Part shown: positions 54,229 through 64,000 of the stretch, piece after piece
Position numbering within the stretch: the first letter of the stretch is position 1
Layout of the letters: every line of letters begins with the position of its first letter
Assembly: GCA_949358305.1 (NCBI GenBank)
Contig: OX442315.1
Location: forward strand, 24,640,427 to 24,704,426
Direction: 5' to 3'
Source of the DNA: Strigamia acuminata
Lineage: Eukaryota; Arthropoda; Chilopoda; Geophilomorpha; Linotaeniidae
DNA length: 64,000 nt
The notes under the pieces: model-generated
The model's database searches: none
The model's input: only the letters and a program-made list of their open reading frames with translations
What the model was told of the DNA's origin: nothing
Translations under genes and position numbers: made by a program

Positions 54229-57200
54229 TTAATTCTGACAACCGGAAACAACTCTGCATATTTGAACAGTCTTGGTAATTTTATATCCATGAAAACAGCT
54301 GGAAGAACATTTTGAAGGCTGGTGGGATTTTATTCCTGGAAATTGAAAATCCAGCCTTACAGTCGGATTGGCTGGTGGCAGCTGATGTGATGGAAAAGTT
54401 TTAATAAACATATTTTGATTTAACTGAATCCGTGGATTTTGATCTGCTTGCTTATTCGCTTGATGTCCATGTTGATGACGAAACAATTGATGTTTATATG
54501 TAGCAGCATCAAGTGCAGGAGTAGGAAAAAACCCTTTTATGTCTTGAACATGAGTAGTCACTACCCTAGTGCGAAAACCGGTCGCAGCAGGAACACTTTG
54601 GGGTGTAACCTGCTGTGCAACTGTTTTCGGATAACCACCATTGGCTAGAAGATGTGTGTGTGTCGGTATTTTATGAACACCTCTTGAAGGCAAATATTGT
54701 TGCTGAATAGAAGGACTTTTGTTGTATATCGGTATAAAATATGTTTCTGGTGCTTGCTTATTCGTAAAAGTTTGAAGAGTTTGTGGCTTTTGTGGATGAT
54801 ATACAACCTGAGGAACGTATTGAGAATTAATGGGGACATTTGCTGTTTTTTGAAGCTCAGGACGGTAATTAGTAGGCAGTTGATGCGTAGATGGTGGAAC
54901 AGAGCCATAACGTCCATGATTAGGAGGACGATGAACTGGCAATTTAATATTTGAAGGTAAATGATACTGTTTTTGCCGATTTTCTGGAAACGATTGAGGA
55001 TAATGGTTGATGGGACGTGATAGTTGACTACTTTCTCTGGTTTGTATTTGTGCCGAAGGAGGGTTCTGTGGTGGAGTTTGGGATAAGTAGCTGAGTTGCG
55101 AGTTTCCAGGCAATGCCAAAGCAATTGGACCTTGATGTTCATCAGGTTGACCGTACGATCCTGAAGCCACAGCTGAATAAATGGAGCCTTTGTGATCGCT
55201 TGTGATTTGCGTTCTGGATTGTCCATCATTAACGCCACCTTGAGCAGAGGCTTCTGCTTTGCCCAAAAAAGGGTTTGATGGCACTTCCTCTTCTTCGTTA
55301 AATCTGATGCGCGCAGAACTGGACGTTTCTCCTGGACCCTTGGCGTGGGAACTGGCCTGTCCTCCTTGTTCGCCACCGTGCGATTGCGAAGAGATGGATC
55401 CTGTTTGCGACGACGTTAGAGCAGTTGCTTCCGCTATGGATTTGTTGTACGCCAATTGCGTGTGCGTTTGAGATTGGCCGATGTTTTGCAGTTCGGATAA
55501 CGAGCTGGACTGTGCTCCTGCTTCGGATCCTTGAGTGAGACTTCGAGAGGAACCGAAGAGAGAACTTGACTGAGCTTGGGCTGTAAATGCTCCATCTCTA
55601 GAGGCACTTCCTTGGACTTGCGCTTGGCTGTTGTCAGCGCCATATGCACTTTGTGACGATGCACCTGTGTGAAATTTGTCTTTTTCCAACTCCACTCGAC
55701 TTTGTGATGAAAGACCAGAATCGACGGCTCGTTGTGTGTAAATGTTTGGGTTTTGTTGGTGGAAAATGTTTGGATCGATATGTCCGTGGCCTCCACCAGG
55801 TCTAAATGGAATTCCCTGAGAACCGGATGTTTGAATGTATTGTTGTCCATTGTTTTGGTTTTGTAATACTGGCAAGTACGTTTGGCTCGTGTGCTGCTGC
55901 TGTGCGTGTGGAATGGAGCGAGAATCGGAATAAATTCCAGCTTTGCCATTCGCACGACCGTTGTGGCCACTTCCTCGGCCGAAACCACCGGCATGGGTCA
56001 ATGCGAATTGACCATTCGCTTCGAAACCAGGATGTCCTGGATAGTCAGATTGGATTTTGGTGTTTATTAGTCCTGAATTGCCTATGCTAGTTCCATAAAA
56101 TGAGTTGGCGCTAACAGGCTTGTGAAGTGTTCGCAAATTCCTGTCTCTGCTGTTGCGTTTTAAGTGTCTGATGGCAGCTAATTGGAAGGCACTTGGCTGA
56201 CTATTATTAAAAGGCCAAACAACGGGATCAATAAAAGTTACTGCACCACTTCCTTGTGGTTGATTGTATGTTGTTTCGTGGCCAAAACGGGCGTAGTTTT
56301 CTGATCGATGTTCGTGATGACTGTACGTTTTCTGGACATGAGTGGGCCTTGGTCGTGTTGACCGCTTTGACCGTCCTACATTAAAAAAGTCAATATAAAT
56401 TTGCTCTAATTTTCTTTACAGTATATAGAACATGCATTCGAAAATAGAAACATTAAACACACCACCGCACTGACGTCACATTTAGAGAAATAAAACACGA
56501 GAAACATGAAAATGATATAATATACAAAAGTATTTACTGTTTTTCTCTGCGGGAGAGGCTGAAATCAAATACTTAAGAGTCCGACCACAAAAATGTAGAA
56601 TTTTCATCCCTGCAAGGTTTGAAACTTCTCTTCTACTCAAAGGAGGTTCCACCACGTACAGTACATCAGCTTGCTCCAGGAGAACTTGGTTCTACAATAA
56701 ATAAATTAATATTTGCTTTTCCTGAATTTTTAAGGCAGAAATGTAAATAATTATTAGTTTATTACATTTAAAGATTTAAGTAGTCTACGATCGTAGATAA
56801 AAGATGCGTCATTCATTTTTTCTAAGTAACACGAGTTTTTTTCGGAGTCTTTAAACGCAATCATATTCTGAAACAAAAAAATAAGTGAAACAAAAATCCT
56901 GGAAAGATTTTTTTTGGAAAGGGTGTAGGATGGCGAAACAAGCAACAATTCCTCTTATGTATTTTTTTTTTACCGTCGAGTAGTCGTATAAACTGACAGT
57001 TTCACTGCGCCGTGACATCGCGTTGACAGTGTTGAGGAATGCGACCTAAAATTATTTTAAACATTTTTGTAACAACTGAGAAAAAAAAATATATTTACTA
57101 AAATAACATTTTCACTTAAATCCATTTCTACAGTTATTGGAACTTTGTTTCTTCCTTCACGAAAGTAGATCGTATATCTCTGTAAAATATAAAATAAATA

Positions 57201-57611
57201 AATAAATACAAAGTAGATAAATAAATAAATCAGTTGGCATTCATTTTCTGAATTAATTGTCCTGCGAAATATAAGTGCTACCAAGATTGTGATTGTGAAG
57301 AAACTTGCCTGCGCAACATCAGGATATATTTTTAATCTAAATTTTAATACCACACCCCCGCTGCAACTATACCACTTATGAAGTCAATAAATAATGAGAG
57401 AAAAAGTAGAAAACCACTCTCAAGTTTGTTTTTCATCATAAGAAGTGGAAAAGTTCTTAAATAATTGATTAGTTTTAATAAATCGTGTCAGCTTTAAACG
57501 CCAATTTCTAAAACAAATGAAAAATAAATTTACCTCTTTGTAGGTGAAAACAAAAGTGGCGAAATTGAGGCTGATGAGAATTGCGAACACAAATCGGTGA
57601 GATGGAGCCAT
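54229..57611 (-). CDS. Secreted BRICHOS-domain precursor with long low-complexity tail
   Basis: Six exons: 57534-57611, 57099-57179, 56974-57045, 56766-56867, 56538-56691, 54229-56375; 877 residues. Residues 1-23 form a signal peptide or signal anchor. Residues about 40-155 match the BRICHOS fold: Asp74 (LYDYSTNMIAF), Cys90 (SEKNSCYLEKM) and Cys146 (LHFCGRTLKYL) are its three hallmark residues, in the same context as in BRI2. RSKR (164-167) is a furin-type site, as expected at the BRICHOS end. The remaining ~710 residues are rich in Ser, Gln, Gly, Pro and His, with SSQS-like repeats, and end in a cysteine-bearing segment (KCSSSCFHG, VQICRVVSGCQN). BRICHOS domains act as chaperones for beta-prone clients in the same precursor, so the tail is probably the client. 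What it builds is unknown. Domain assignment is by eye; the join of exons 1 and 2 is the weakest point. Confidence 0.82.
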
Positions 57612-58511
57612 CTTCAGACTTGAGTTTAAGATGAGTGAGCTGAGCTTCTGAGAAACCGGAATACAAATCGGAAGTGATGCGTTTAACTAAAGAATTAAAA
57701 AAGAAATGCAATTAACTTAAGCGTAACACTGAAAGGAAGTTGAACTCCAGGGGATCCTAACTCCAATTTGAGCCTTTAACCCCTTTAAGCTAATGCGTGT
57801 ACTATTTTTGAGTGATATGGAACAAAGTACAAGCTTTATGCATGTTTTCTATTTTATTTCCGAAACTCAAATGTTTATATTTTTATTTTCAGCGTATAGT
57901 TAAGCAGTTAGTTTGCATTAATGAAGCGTGATGACCTCGGATGACCCATCACCGGTTGAGTTTTCATCGACCTACGCAACACAACATCAAACATATGGCA
58001 GCATCACGCGATATTAATTTCCTCTTCGAATAGAAAAATATGAAATTAAGATGGCAGAAAAGAGTTCTATCAATTATTAATTCGTTTTTAAAGATTAAAA
58101 ATTTATTTGTTTTCTTGTTGGAAAGGTTGTACAATAAATCGATCGAATAATAAATTTTATTTTCTTAATTAGTTTTGTATTGAAATTTATCTTGCTAAAA
58201 ATACTTTGAGAAGTTATATTAAATTTCAAATAATTTATTACCCCGAAGTGTCGTTAGAAAGTTATTAACAACGCAAAACCCTCTGAAGGTGGCTTGCTTG
58301 TCGATTCGGATCGAAACAAATGGTTGCCATAGCAACTTGGTTAACACTATTCATTCCGCAAGCCTCACTGTGAGCTTGGTTATAGTAGACGCCAGTGTAG
58401 AAATTGAGCATTTAGACTGATACTTTATATGTACATAATTTTAGGAAGGACTCATGTATCGATGGGAAGAAATAGAACCGATTTTCATTGAACCGATTCA
58501 TTTTAACCACT
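57612..58511. promoter_or_regulatory. Divergent region between BRICHOS and ZDHHC genes
   Basis: About 900 bases hold both 5' flanks. The only distinct element recognised is an exact X-box match at 58323-58336. The rest is AT-rich without a supported gene. Confidence 0.45.
58323..58336. promoter_or_regulatory. X-box motif, exact consensus match
   Basis: GTTGCCATAGCAAC matches GTNRCCATRGYAAC throughout. It lies about 175 bases upstream of the predicted ZDHHC start and 710 bases from the BRICHOS start. X-boxes bind RFX factors, which control ciliary and other genes. Confidence 0.5.
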
Positions 58512-61500
58512 ATGAACCATGCCGACGACGACACAGAGGCCACACCAGTGAGCATTTTCCTACGAAATAGATGCAATTTGCAGTATCAATAATGTAAATA
58601 TTCCTTTCAAATCCTCGCACTAATTAACTTTTCTATAATATGCTAAGAATCGTATCCACATGTGATGCTAAAGAGCCATTTTAATATCCAGCTAAGCAGG
58701 AAAGACAAATTTCATTTTCTATGGGGCAAACAAAAATGTAAACAATTTCACGTAAAATGACTAAAAATAGGCGTAGAATTAACAGCGACTTTTTATCAGT
58801 GATATAAATTATGATTAAGGAGTTAAGCTTGTAGATAGTGATCTAAAATCGATCAAAGTTGACGTTGACGTTGATCTTAATCTTATGTATTCTTATCTGC
58901 ATTGTTTTTTAGATATTTTCTAATGTTGGCATGGTATTTCTACTAGAAGCGAAAAAATTAACTTTTCAAATGCTCGACAAATTCTGCCGGAAAACAAAAC
59001 CACCAAAACATCCACGGAAAAATGGATTTTCATGGCCACCTCATCCGATTCAAGTTCTGGGATGGATTTTTCTTACAACTTTCGAAACTGTTTATATCGG
59101 AGCAGTCGTCCCTTCGCTACCGTCAAGCTGGATTCTAGCATTTCATATTGTATCCTTTTAAAAAAAAAGATAATATTTGTAAATTGTATACATTTTTATT
59201 TTTATTATGTTATCTTAATAACAAACAAGATTAATGGGCTTTTGTTTCTTATTCAATTCGCATTGGAAATGTGGGTAATGGCGATAAACCCAGCACATCC
59301 AAATTTATTGGTAAATTGGCGATCAGAAGTTGCACCATTTGAAAGAGGGAAATTCAGTCATGTAATTGAAGACTATCACTGTCATATTTGCGACATTGAT
59401 GTGTAAGTATAATTTTTTTTTTTATATATAACTGAAATGAGGGTTGTTTTTTTTTTCGACAAATGTCATTCAACTGCGAACCTTTAAGACATGATTTAAT
59501 GTTTAGTGTTAGCAAATCTTCGCTATCAAGATACCAGAAAAGATTAATGATACATTCATTATCAGATAAAAGAAACGCTTTTATAAAAACTTCTTTCCTT
59601 CTGCTTGAACAAATCTTCAAACGCTTCTTATCATTTTAAAAGTGGGTGTTTTCAAGTGTTTGAACTAAATAAACGTGAAATGTTACACCAAATGTTATCA
59701 GTGAATTTTAGAATGTCGTCGAGACACTTGAAATGTGCGGGATTGGAATGTTTTTTTTTATTTTTATATTTTTTTTTAATGGTGGTTTTGGGTTTTTTTT
59801 TATAAATTATAAAACTGAATTAAAATTTAAAATTTGTGTTTTTTTCTAGACAAGAAGATTGTAAACATTGCGTACACTGCAATAAATGTGTTGCCAGTTT
59901 TGATCATCATTGCATTTGGTTGAACACCTGTATAGGAAGTCGAAATTACAGGTTTTGTATTGGATAACTAGAAATAATATTCCACACTAACTGTTTTTTT
60001 CTTCCATAAAATAGAGAATTTTTTCTATACATTTGCACCTGTTTCACACTCCTAATTTGGCTACTGACTGTAAATGGTTTGGTTTTTGTGATGTTTTTTG
60101 TTGAAAAAAATTGGTTGGGTCCATTTCGTTACACAGGTACTGTACATTAATTGTTAATTTTAAAAATTAACCATTACCGTAATTTGTTCGTGTCAGTTTC
60201 AGGCGACATCTTAACTTCAAGGGCTAACAACACTAACACTACTTTTGAATTTGAAGGTAATGTATTAAGGTATCAATTTTTTGAGTTCACTGAACTTATT
60301 TTTATTTTTATTTCTTTTAATTTTTTTTAGGAGTTAGATTAATGGTGTTTGTACCAGTGGATGACTCTGTCTGGATCTTAACTGTTAGCAGTAATATTCT
60401 ATTGCTCATTTTGGCAACTGGCCTTCTCACCTATTTGGTTCAACTAAATGTTAAACTGAGTAAGTTGATTGACCGTTCCATCTGTTGTTTCTTTGTACAA
60501 AAACTGAACCCCAACGAAAACAAAACAGTAATAAAGCCGTGATTTATTTATTTACTTAGCTACTGTATTTTTAGTTCTCAGGCAAACTACCACTTATAAA
60601 ATGATCCTCGAAAAAAGGAAAAACGATGAGGATGGGCAAAAACAGAAGGCCTCGTTCTGGACTTCTATTTGCAATAAAAAAGCCTCGGTTTGTAAAAATA
60701 AAATAACTAAAATAGAGAATGAGAAGCAATAAAAAGTAAAAACTACATTATTTTTTAAGGTTATGCCAGGGTCAATGAATTATCCGTTAGAAATACAAGG
60801 GTACAATGTGCCAAAGTAAGTGAAATAATTTAATGTCTGTTTATAAAAGACAAATTTGGCGTTTAATTACATTGCAGTGCAAAAAATAAGCAGCCGCCAA
60901 TCAAGAAAATCAAATGGCAAACTGGCATCGTCGATTCGAACAGTTGTGGTCTTTTCCCAAAACATGAATCCGTGAATAAAAGTGATAAAATGGGCGAAGA
61001 CAACAGACGTTTTTCACTCAAAAAACCTGACGATGGTTTTCAAATAAAGGGTTCAATCAAAAGCAGGGACAGTGGTGGCGATACCGGCGCAACGCTGGTC
61101 AAGCCACATTTTCGCGAACCGGCTGCGATGCAAATAACTCGAGTGTCCACCATTTTGCCACCACTGAACTTCCGAGAGACGAATTCAGCAAAAGCAAAAC
61201 GACCATTGAGTGCAGATTCGTTACCAAAAAATGCAAACTTTTTCAAAACGACGGAAAAACAACAGCCACAAGTTCTGGTCAACGGAGAAATCTCAAATGT
61301 TAACGCTGAGTCCGACCAAGATGAACCTCTTTTTCAACACAGAGCGAAACACCGACCTCCTTCAGCACGCAGCAAGTCAAGAAACGGAAGACTCGACAAC
61401 ACCACTTACATTCAACCCAAATCACCAACGCCGAGTTGGAAATACGACAATCCTGACAAAAATAAAATGATACCGTCACCAACCAGCCCCATCCTAGTGA

Positions 61501-61787
61501 GACCCAAAACGGAGGAAACACAAGAATATGCGGTCTCGTCACTTAGTGCTGAAAATTCGCCTGCGCATTTTTCAGAAACAAGTTTATCTACGAATGAATC
61601 GGCAAAAATGAATAACGCAGTCGAACGGGAACGAGAACATTCGTCATTGAATAATTCCATTAAGAGCAAGACAATCTCGGATCGCAACCCATTGCCATCT
61701 TTGGCTCTTTTAGACCCCCCTGTAAAGTATTCACCAACTCAATCAACGGTTAATTACGAATCTGAGCACAATAATGTTCACATGTAA
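58512..61787 (+). CDS. ZDHHC1/11-like palmitoyltransferase
   Basis: Ten exons: 58512-58547, 58913-59149, 59230-59402, 59850-59951, 60015-60136, 60197-60256, 60331-60459, 60575-60687, 60760-60815, 60878-61787; 645 residues. [17 protein letters not shown] opens the first membrane segment, as in ZDHHC1 (NGWSWPPHPLQ). The DHHC cysteine-rich domain is complete: [27 protein letters not shown] (DHHC at 167-170), then [14 protein letters not shown]. Four membrane segments are visible. A ~320-residue hydrophilic Ser/Lys-rich tail follows, encoded mostly by the last exon. The enzyme should attach palmitate to cysteines of membrane proteins at ER/Golgi or endosomal membranes; in vertebrates ZDHHC1 also supports STING signalling. 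The first exon (12 residues) joins in frame but is less certain: translation could start at the Met in exon 2. Confidence 0.92.
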
Positions 61788-62023
61788 TAATTTTTTTTTA
61801 AAAAAAAGTGCCTTGTGATTAACGGCTTTAGAATGGAAACATCATTAATTAGTGAGTGCGCTTCGGTAACTAGAAAGATACTCGTACCGCTCAGTATTAA
61901 GACAAGTTTTGATGTTTATATAGAGAGAGTGAAAGAATTAAATTTTACAAAGATGTGGATCTTTTGAGAACAGTATTTAATTTGTCATCAACAAATACAT
62001 ATAATATATCTCTGCTAACGTGT

Positions 62024-62029
62024 AATAAA
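62024..62029 (+). terminator. Poly(A) signal of the ZDHHC gene
   Basis: AATAAA about 240 bases after the stop codon, the first clear signal downstream. Confidence 0.5.
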
Positions 62030-62259
62030 GAAATGTACAAATTACAATAAATCGATGATATATACTGTACATATAAATGGTATAAATGGATTTTTTTTAA
62101 GGTGTTACAAGTGTTTAGGCTTTTGACTGTAGAATTATCATATCGAATGAGAAGGGGAAAAAAATAGAAAAGAATATACGGAGTGCTTAAACTCATAATG
62201 GCAATTCCATGCTTCATTTTTCATTGAAAAAATCACTCATAGTAATTGTAATAAATAGG

Positions 62260-62421
62260 TCAAGAAAGATTGGATTGAGGGAACCACTCCCAACTATGTT
62301 TGCTCACGCGACGAGCACCAGTTGAATTGATTGCATATAAATCTCCATCACGCCATTCCACCAATGGACTAGACGAATGAATTCGCTCAAAAATGGCTAA
62401 CTTGTAAACATAATATAGCAG
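62260..62421 (-). CDS. Candidate orphan terminal exon
   Basis: On the minus strand an acceptor-like TTTTAATTACCAG precedes 53 open codons ending in TGA. The reading (DGDLYAINSTGARRVSKHSW, then EWFPQSNLS) has a mixed, protein-like composition rich in Trp, Arg and Ser, unlike the AT-rich surroundings. There is no in-frame upstream start, so it would need splicing to an upstream exon. It is not recognised and could be a chance open stretch or part of a small gene or alternative SLC22 3' end. Confidence 0.25.
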   Translation of the reverse strand: MLYYVYKLAIFERIHSSSPLVEWRDGDLYAINSTGARRVSKHSWEWFPQSNLS

Positions 62422-62652
62422 CTGGTAATTAAAATAATATCAAAACAAATAATTTCAGTTCATCTTTAAAATAGACTCATTGTTTTCGTATTTGGCTATA
62501 CAGAGAAGCCAAATATGGAGCAGAGAGAAAGGGAGATATTTTGTGAGTAATCAATTTACAAGGCTAGTAGTTCTGACTATTAAAACTTTTGTTTTGTGAC
62601 AGCTTGACCTCATTAGTGAGTCATTGGAGTTCCATCTTTGGACTTTGGATTA

Positions 62653-62818
62653 TTAGTGGACAAATAAGACTCCCTCCAGATTAAGATTAAGATTATACTC
62701 TTGTTGTCGATAAGCATGTCTCGATGATGACCACAGCTCAATGGGCGAAAAGTGACGCATCCTCATCGATGACAAACAATAACAATTGCTACGGTGTTGA
62801 AATACTGGCATTACAAAC
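62653..62818 (-). CDS. Candidate orphan exon
   Basis: A strong acceptor (TTTTACTTTTCAG) precedes an open stretch of about 55 codons ending in TAA. The predicted peptide contains MPVFQHRSNCYCLSSMRMRH and then FSPIELWSSSRHAYRQQEY. An internal GTATAA could be a donor. It lies downstream of the SLC22 stop on the same strand. No family is recognised and coding status is uncertain. Confidence 0.25.
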
Positions 62819-63272
62819 CTGAAAAGTAAAACTTAAAGAAATACAAAATAAAGTTCACATACGGGTAGATTTTTAATTGACACAATAGATTTAAATAAAA
62901 CAACAAATCATATGTTTTGGTTGGATTTTAAATATAAATGCAGGAAGGGTTGGGGTGTATATGAGAAAGTATAGTCATCACAAAATAAATGCAAGTTTTT
63001 ATTCTAAATTGATTTTTTTTAACTTTCTATTTTGTTACGGTTCACTTGGGATGCTTGTGGTTTATTGAAATACGTACTAGGCTATGTTAATGAGGATATC
63101 CTGCAAACTGAAATCGCAACGGATATCTTAATAGGTTGGAGTATAGTTTGAGGTGAATGGCAATCCGTATGACCTTTAATAATCTAAATATCAAAATAAA
63201 TTTCCATTTATTTTCATGCCATTTACATCAATCAATATAAAGAAATTTGACAAATCAAATATAAACAATTCT

Positions 63273-64000
63273 TCATAACATTTCTTCTCGAATCGTGCCT
63301 AGATTGGATGGTACATTCTTAGGGCCGTTTTGATTATTCCCCCTCCTTTCATCGTGTGGTGGACGAATTGATGGTTCTTGTTTTGTTCTAATAGAAACGA
63401 ACATCTCTTGTAACACATAAAATAATCATATTTATGACTGACTTCGTTTTTGTAAAGCAACTTGAGAATGGAGTCAAGTCTTTGCCAAACGCCTCTCCTT
63501 CTGCAATCGTCTCTGGCAATCGGCAACCCAATGTTTCAGGTAGCCAAACTACGGCCAAAGCTCCAGCAACAGATAAAAGTCCCATAATAATTAAAGGAAG
63601 TACTCGACTATGAACAGCCTTTATAATAAAAAAAAGAAACAAAGTATAGTTTTAATCGCGAAACTTCGTTTTAGAATATTTCTTACCAAGTAGACAATTG
63701 TAGGCGAGGCAATTAAACCAATGCCAGCAACGAAAGAACTTATTGCTAATCCCATTGCCCGAACAACTGTAGGATATAGTTCACCAGCAAAAATATAAAT
63801 AACTGAAAACGACCCAGAAATTCCAAATTTGCCGATCATGGACAAACTTACAGTGACCCATACTTGGTCTGAAAAGCAAAATATAACTAAAAATGTACGA
63901 ATAAAAAAGTATTCTGTTATATACCTTCAGGAACTAACATCGTGCATACACAAGCAACACCTCCAATCAGTTGAGCTACAATAAGTGAGCATCGTCGACC
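63273..64000 (-). CDS. SLC22-family organic ion transporter, 3' part
   Basis: Four exons are in the window, the 5' one cut by the edge: 63925-64000 (continues beyond), 63687-63868, 63443-63618, 63273-63387. The reading includes LSMIGKFGISGSFSVIYIFA, GELYPTVVRAMGLAISSFVA and LPETLGCRLPETIAEGEAFG, matching TM10-TM12 and the PET signature of organic cation/carnitine carriers of the major facilitator superfamily. The C-terminal tail (SIRPPHDERRGN onward, ending IREEML) is hydrophilic and cytosolic. It depends on a 55-base final intron (63388-63442; donor GAA|GTCAGT, acceptor CTATTAG|AAC). Retaining that intron would instead end the protein after 17 other codons. Substrate cannot be predicted. Confidence 0.88.

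Larger units (their letters stand above)
61788..63272. other. Interval between the ZDHHC and SLC22 stops
   Basis: Contains the ZDHHC 3' UTR, the SLC22 3' flank and the two candidate minus-strand exons listed separately. Nothing else is supported. Confidence 0.5.

Noticed and set aside
54645-55994. Long alternative-frame open reading frames (243 and 186 codons) inside the BRICHOS tail exon
   Set aside because: They lie on the same strand within the 877-residue reading frame and arise from its biased codon content. They have no starts, splice support or recognisable domains.
57182-57533. An extra exon between BRICHOS-gene exons 1 and 2
   Set aside because: The open frame at 57057-57353 reads through an obvious acceptor, and no acceptor-donor pair with matching phase was convincing. 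The direct join keeps the frame.

Overview
This window is nuclear DNA of an animal. It is AT-rich, densely intronic and carries eleven protein-coding genes whose exons join with canonical splice sites and phases. Most introns are 55-100 bases. The gene set (TOX-type HMG protein, METTL3, NELF-C/D, GMP reductase, RGK GTPase, SLC7 light chain, TBC1D20, SPT16, a BRICHOS protein, a ZDHHC1-type acyltransferase, an SLC22 carrier) together with the very short introns suggests an arthropod. A small crustacean such as a cladoceran would fit, but the species cannot be fixed from the sequence alone. No rRNA, intact tRNA or CRISPR was seen.

Layout: 1-23.1 kb is the TOX-family gene (+), with a CpG-dense first coding exon, a 10.2-kb first intron, a 26-glutamine tract, the HMG box and a Cys-rich C-terminal module. 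23.1-25 kb holds two diverged copies of a ~180-bp repeat and a decayed tRNA-like sequence. 25-32.1 kb is a compact block: METTL3 (-) and NELFCD (+) diverge from a ~300-bp promoter, and NELFCD converges on GMP reductase (-). 32.1-38.2 kb is gene-poor and holds a 200-bp hAT-like element with an 8-bp target duplication, a 37-bp palindrome and a second long hairpin. 38.2-39.9 kb is an RGK-family GTPase (+). 42-45.7 kb is an SLC7 amino-acid transporter (-). 46.4-48.1 kb is TBC1D20 (-). 48.6-53.7 kb is SPT16 of FACT (-, 21 exons). 54.2-57.6 kb is a secreted BRICHOS-domain protein with a furin-like site and a ~710-residue Ser/Gln/Pro-rich tail (-). 58.5-61.8 kb is a ZDHHC1-like palmitoyltransferase (+). 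63.3 kb to the window end is the 3' part of an SLC22 carrier (-).

Shared themes: TOX, METTL3, NELF-C/D and SPT16 all act on chromatin or RNA polymerase II transcripts, although their adjacency does not prove co-function. The most unusual item is the BRICHOS precursor. Its layout (signal peptide, BRICHOS, RSKR site, very long low-complexity tail with a cysteine-bearing beta-prone end) suggests an intramolecular chaperone for an aggregation-prone secreted product. Three of about 95 introns use GC-AG ends. RFX/X-box-like palindromes recur across the TOX locus and between the BRICHOS and ZDHHC genes.

All gene models were spliced by eye. Each complete model closes to a whole number of codons with one stop, which is strong internal support. 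UTRs and transcription starts are not defined.
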